Shown piece after piece: positions 63,296 through 64,000 of a stretch of 64,000 bases of DNA (the stretch's first letter is position 1; each line of letters begins with the position of its first letter). Source of the DNA: Arthrobacter glacialis (lineage in GTDB: Bacteria > Actinomycetota > Actinomycetes > Actinomycetales > Micrococcaceae); NCBI RefSeq assembly GCF_002909445.1, contig NZ_PPXC01000004.1, positions 1 to 64,000 on the forward strand, written 5' to 3'. The position numbers were made by a program, and so were the translations under genes. The notes beneath the pieces were generated by a model. It worked only from the letters and a program-made list of their open reading frames with translations. It had not been told where the DNA came from and searched no databases.

Positions 63296-64000
63296 CAGGC
63301 ACCGCCAATGTAGCTGCGCGGAACCCGCTGGCTGATGCGTGTCACCACTTCATAGTTGATGGTCCCGGCGGCCGCCGCCCACTCCTCCACCAGGGGTCCG
63401 CCGTCGGCCCCGTTGCCAAACAAGACGGCGGTGGAGCCCAACGCCGAACCCGGCACCGGCTCTTGGGCAAAGCCCTCGCGCGCTTGAGGACCTAAGTCGA
63501 TGACCATCTGGTCCATGGCGATCCGGCCCACCACGGGGTAGGTGGTGCCGTTGACGCGCACGGGCCCGCCGGTGGCAATGCGCGGGATGCCATCGGCATA
63601 GCCCAAGGGAACCAATCCCAAGGTGGTCTCGGCAGTGGTGGCGTAGTTGAGCCCGTAGGAGACACCCTGGCCGGCTGGCACATCCTTGCAGTGCGCAATT
63701 TGTGTTTGCAGCGTCATGGCCGGCACCAACCCCAAGTGTGCGGAGGTGGTGCCTTCAAACGGCGACAGTCCGTAAATGCCAAGGCCCACCCGCACCATGT
63801 CAAAGTGCGAATCCGGGCGCGTCAGGGTGGCCGGCGTGTTGGCAATATGGCGCACTTCCAGGTCCGCGCCAGCATTTTCGGCAACTGCCACGGCTTCGCG
63901 GAAGCGAGCCAACTGCTCGTCCGTCTCGGGCCGGTGGGGTTCATCGGCCACGGCCAGGTGGCTGAAGACTCCCGCCACGCGCAGCAGCCCTTCGGCCTGG
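63295..64000 (-). CDS. alr: Alanine racemase, C-terminal part (cut by window edge)
   Basis: About 234 residues are present. MAGVFSHLAVADEPHR belongs to the barrel, and VRVGLGIYGLSP is the conserved arginine-glycine turn. GVSYGLNYATTAETTLGLVPLGYADGIPR carries a catalytic-type tyrosine region, and GRIAMDQMVIDLG is the C-terminal domain signature. The PLP lysine lies beyond the edge. The enzyme makes D-alanine for peptidoglycan. It heads the tsaE-tsaB-rimI-tsaD operon. Confidence 0.94.
   Translation of the reverse strand, partial: QAEGLLRVAGVFSHLAVADEPHRPETDEQLARFREAVAVAENAGADLEVRHIANTPATLTRPDSHFDMVRVGLGIYGLSPFEGTTSAHLGLVPAMTLQTQIAHCKDVPAGQGVSYGLNYATTAETTLGLVPLGYADGIPRIATGGPVRVNGTTYPVVGRIAMDQMVIDLGPQAREGFAQEPVPGSALGSTAVLFGNGADGGPLVEEWAAAAGTINYEVVTRISQRVPRSYIGGA

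Overview
This 64-kb window looks like chromosomal core sequence from a high-GC actinobacterium of the family Micrococcaceae, most likely Arthrobacter in the broad sense. The signs are frequent GTG/TTG starts, many 4-bp stop/start overlaps, GroEL/GroES under CIRCE elements, an actinobacterial GuaB3, an alr-tsaE-tsaB-rimI-tsaD cluster and strongly Arthrobacter-like protein sequences. I see no IS element, prophage, CRISPR array or rRNA; there is one tRNA (Ala, anticodon CGC).

1-10.8 kb is a glycine/serine/one-carbon block. On the minus strand gcvP, gcvT, gcvH, glyA, sdaA and the start of lipA form a glycine to serine to pyruvate route, with lipoyl synthase at the end. On the plus strand cycA (amino-acid permease) and purU (10-formyl-THF deformylase) overlap. 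The two units diverge, and each is headed by its own tandem glycine riboswitch, so one metabolite should control import, cleavage and THF recovery together.

10.8-15.7 kb is accessory-looking: a small protein with 14-residue GSYVTT-type repeats, a FurA/CatR-like regulator under a 27-bp palindrome, a decayed FAD monooxygenase, a PadR regulator with an ABC1/UbiB kinase, and a PEP-mutase/isocitrate-lyase family enzyme. 15.7-21 kb is a complete PTS operon (ptsG, crr, licT, ptsI, ptsH) with a possible RAT antiterminator site in its leader.

21-31.4 kb holds the tRNA, an NmrA-like protein, galU, 5-formyl-THF cyclo-ligase, an FmdB zinc ribbon, a SAF-domain protein, membrane proteins of unknown function and a 1401-residue SF1 helicase-like protein with altered Walker motifs and a nuclease-like C-terminal domain. 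31.4-41.3 kb is the guanine nucleotide block (guaA, guaB3, guaB) mixed with SURF1, DUF3817, a lone PTS EIIA, a BtrH-type protein and a DUF389 protein.

41.3-51 kb holds groEL/groES with two CIRCE elements, a truncated ankyrin gene, an ABC-2 exporter, a siderophore importer with a DtxR-like box and a THUMP-like methyltransferase. 51-60.2 kb holds a shikimate-dehydrogenase-like enzyme, a GCS2 ligase and a TetR-controlled beta-galactoside import and hydrolysis operon. 60.3-64 kb is the t6A/alanine racemase operon, cut by the window edge.

A recurrent theme is long, nearly perfect inverted repeats (stems of 14 to 34 bp) at gene ends, plus a dispersed GC-rich repeat. The best candidates for undescribed biology are the repeat microprotein near 11.1 kb, the helicase-like protein with a substituted P-loop lysine, and the paired divergent glycine riboswitches controlling a permease-deformylase operon.
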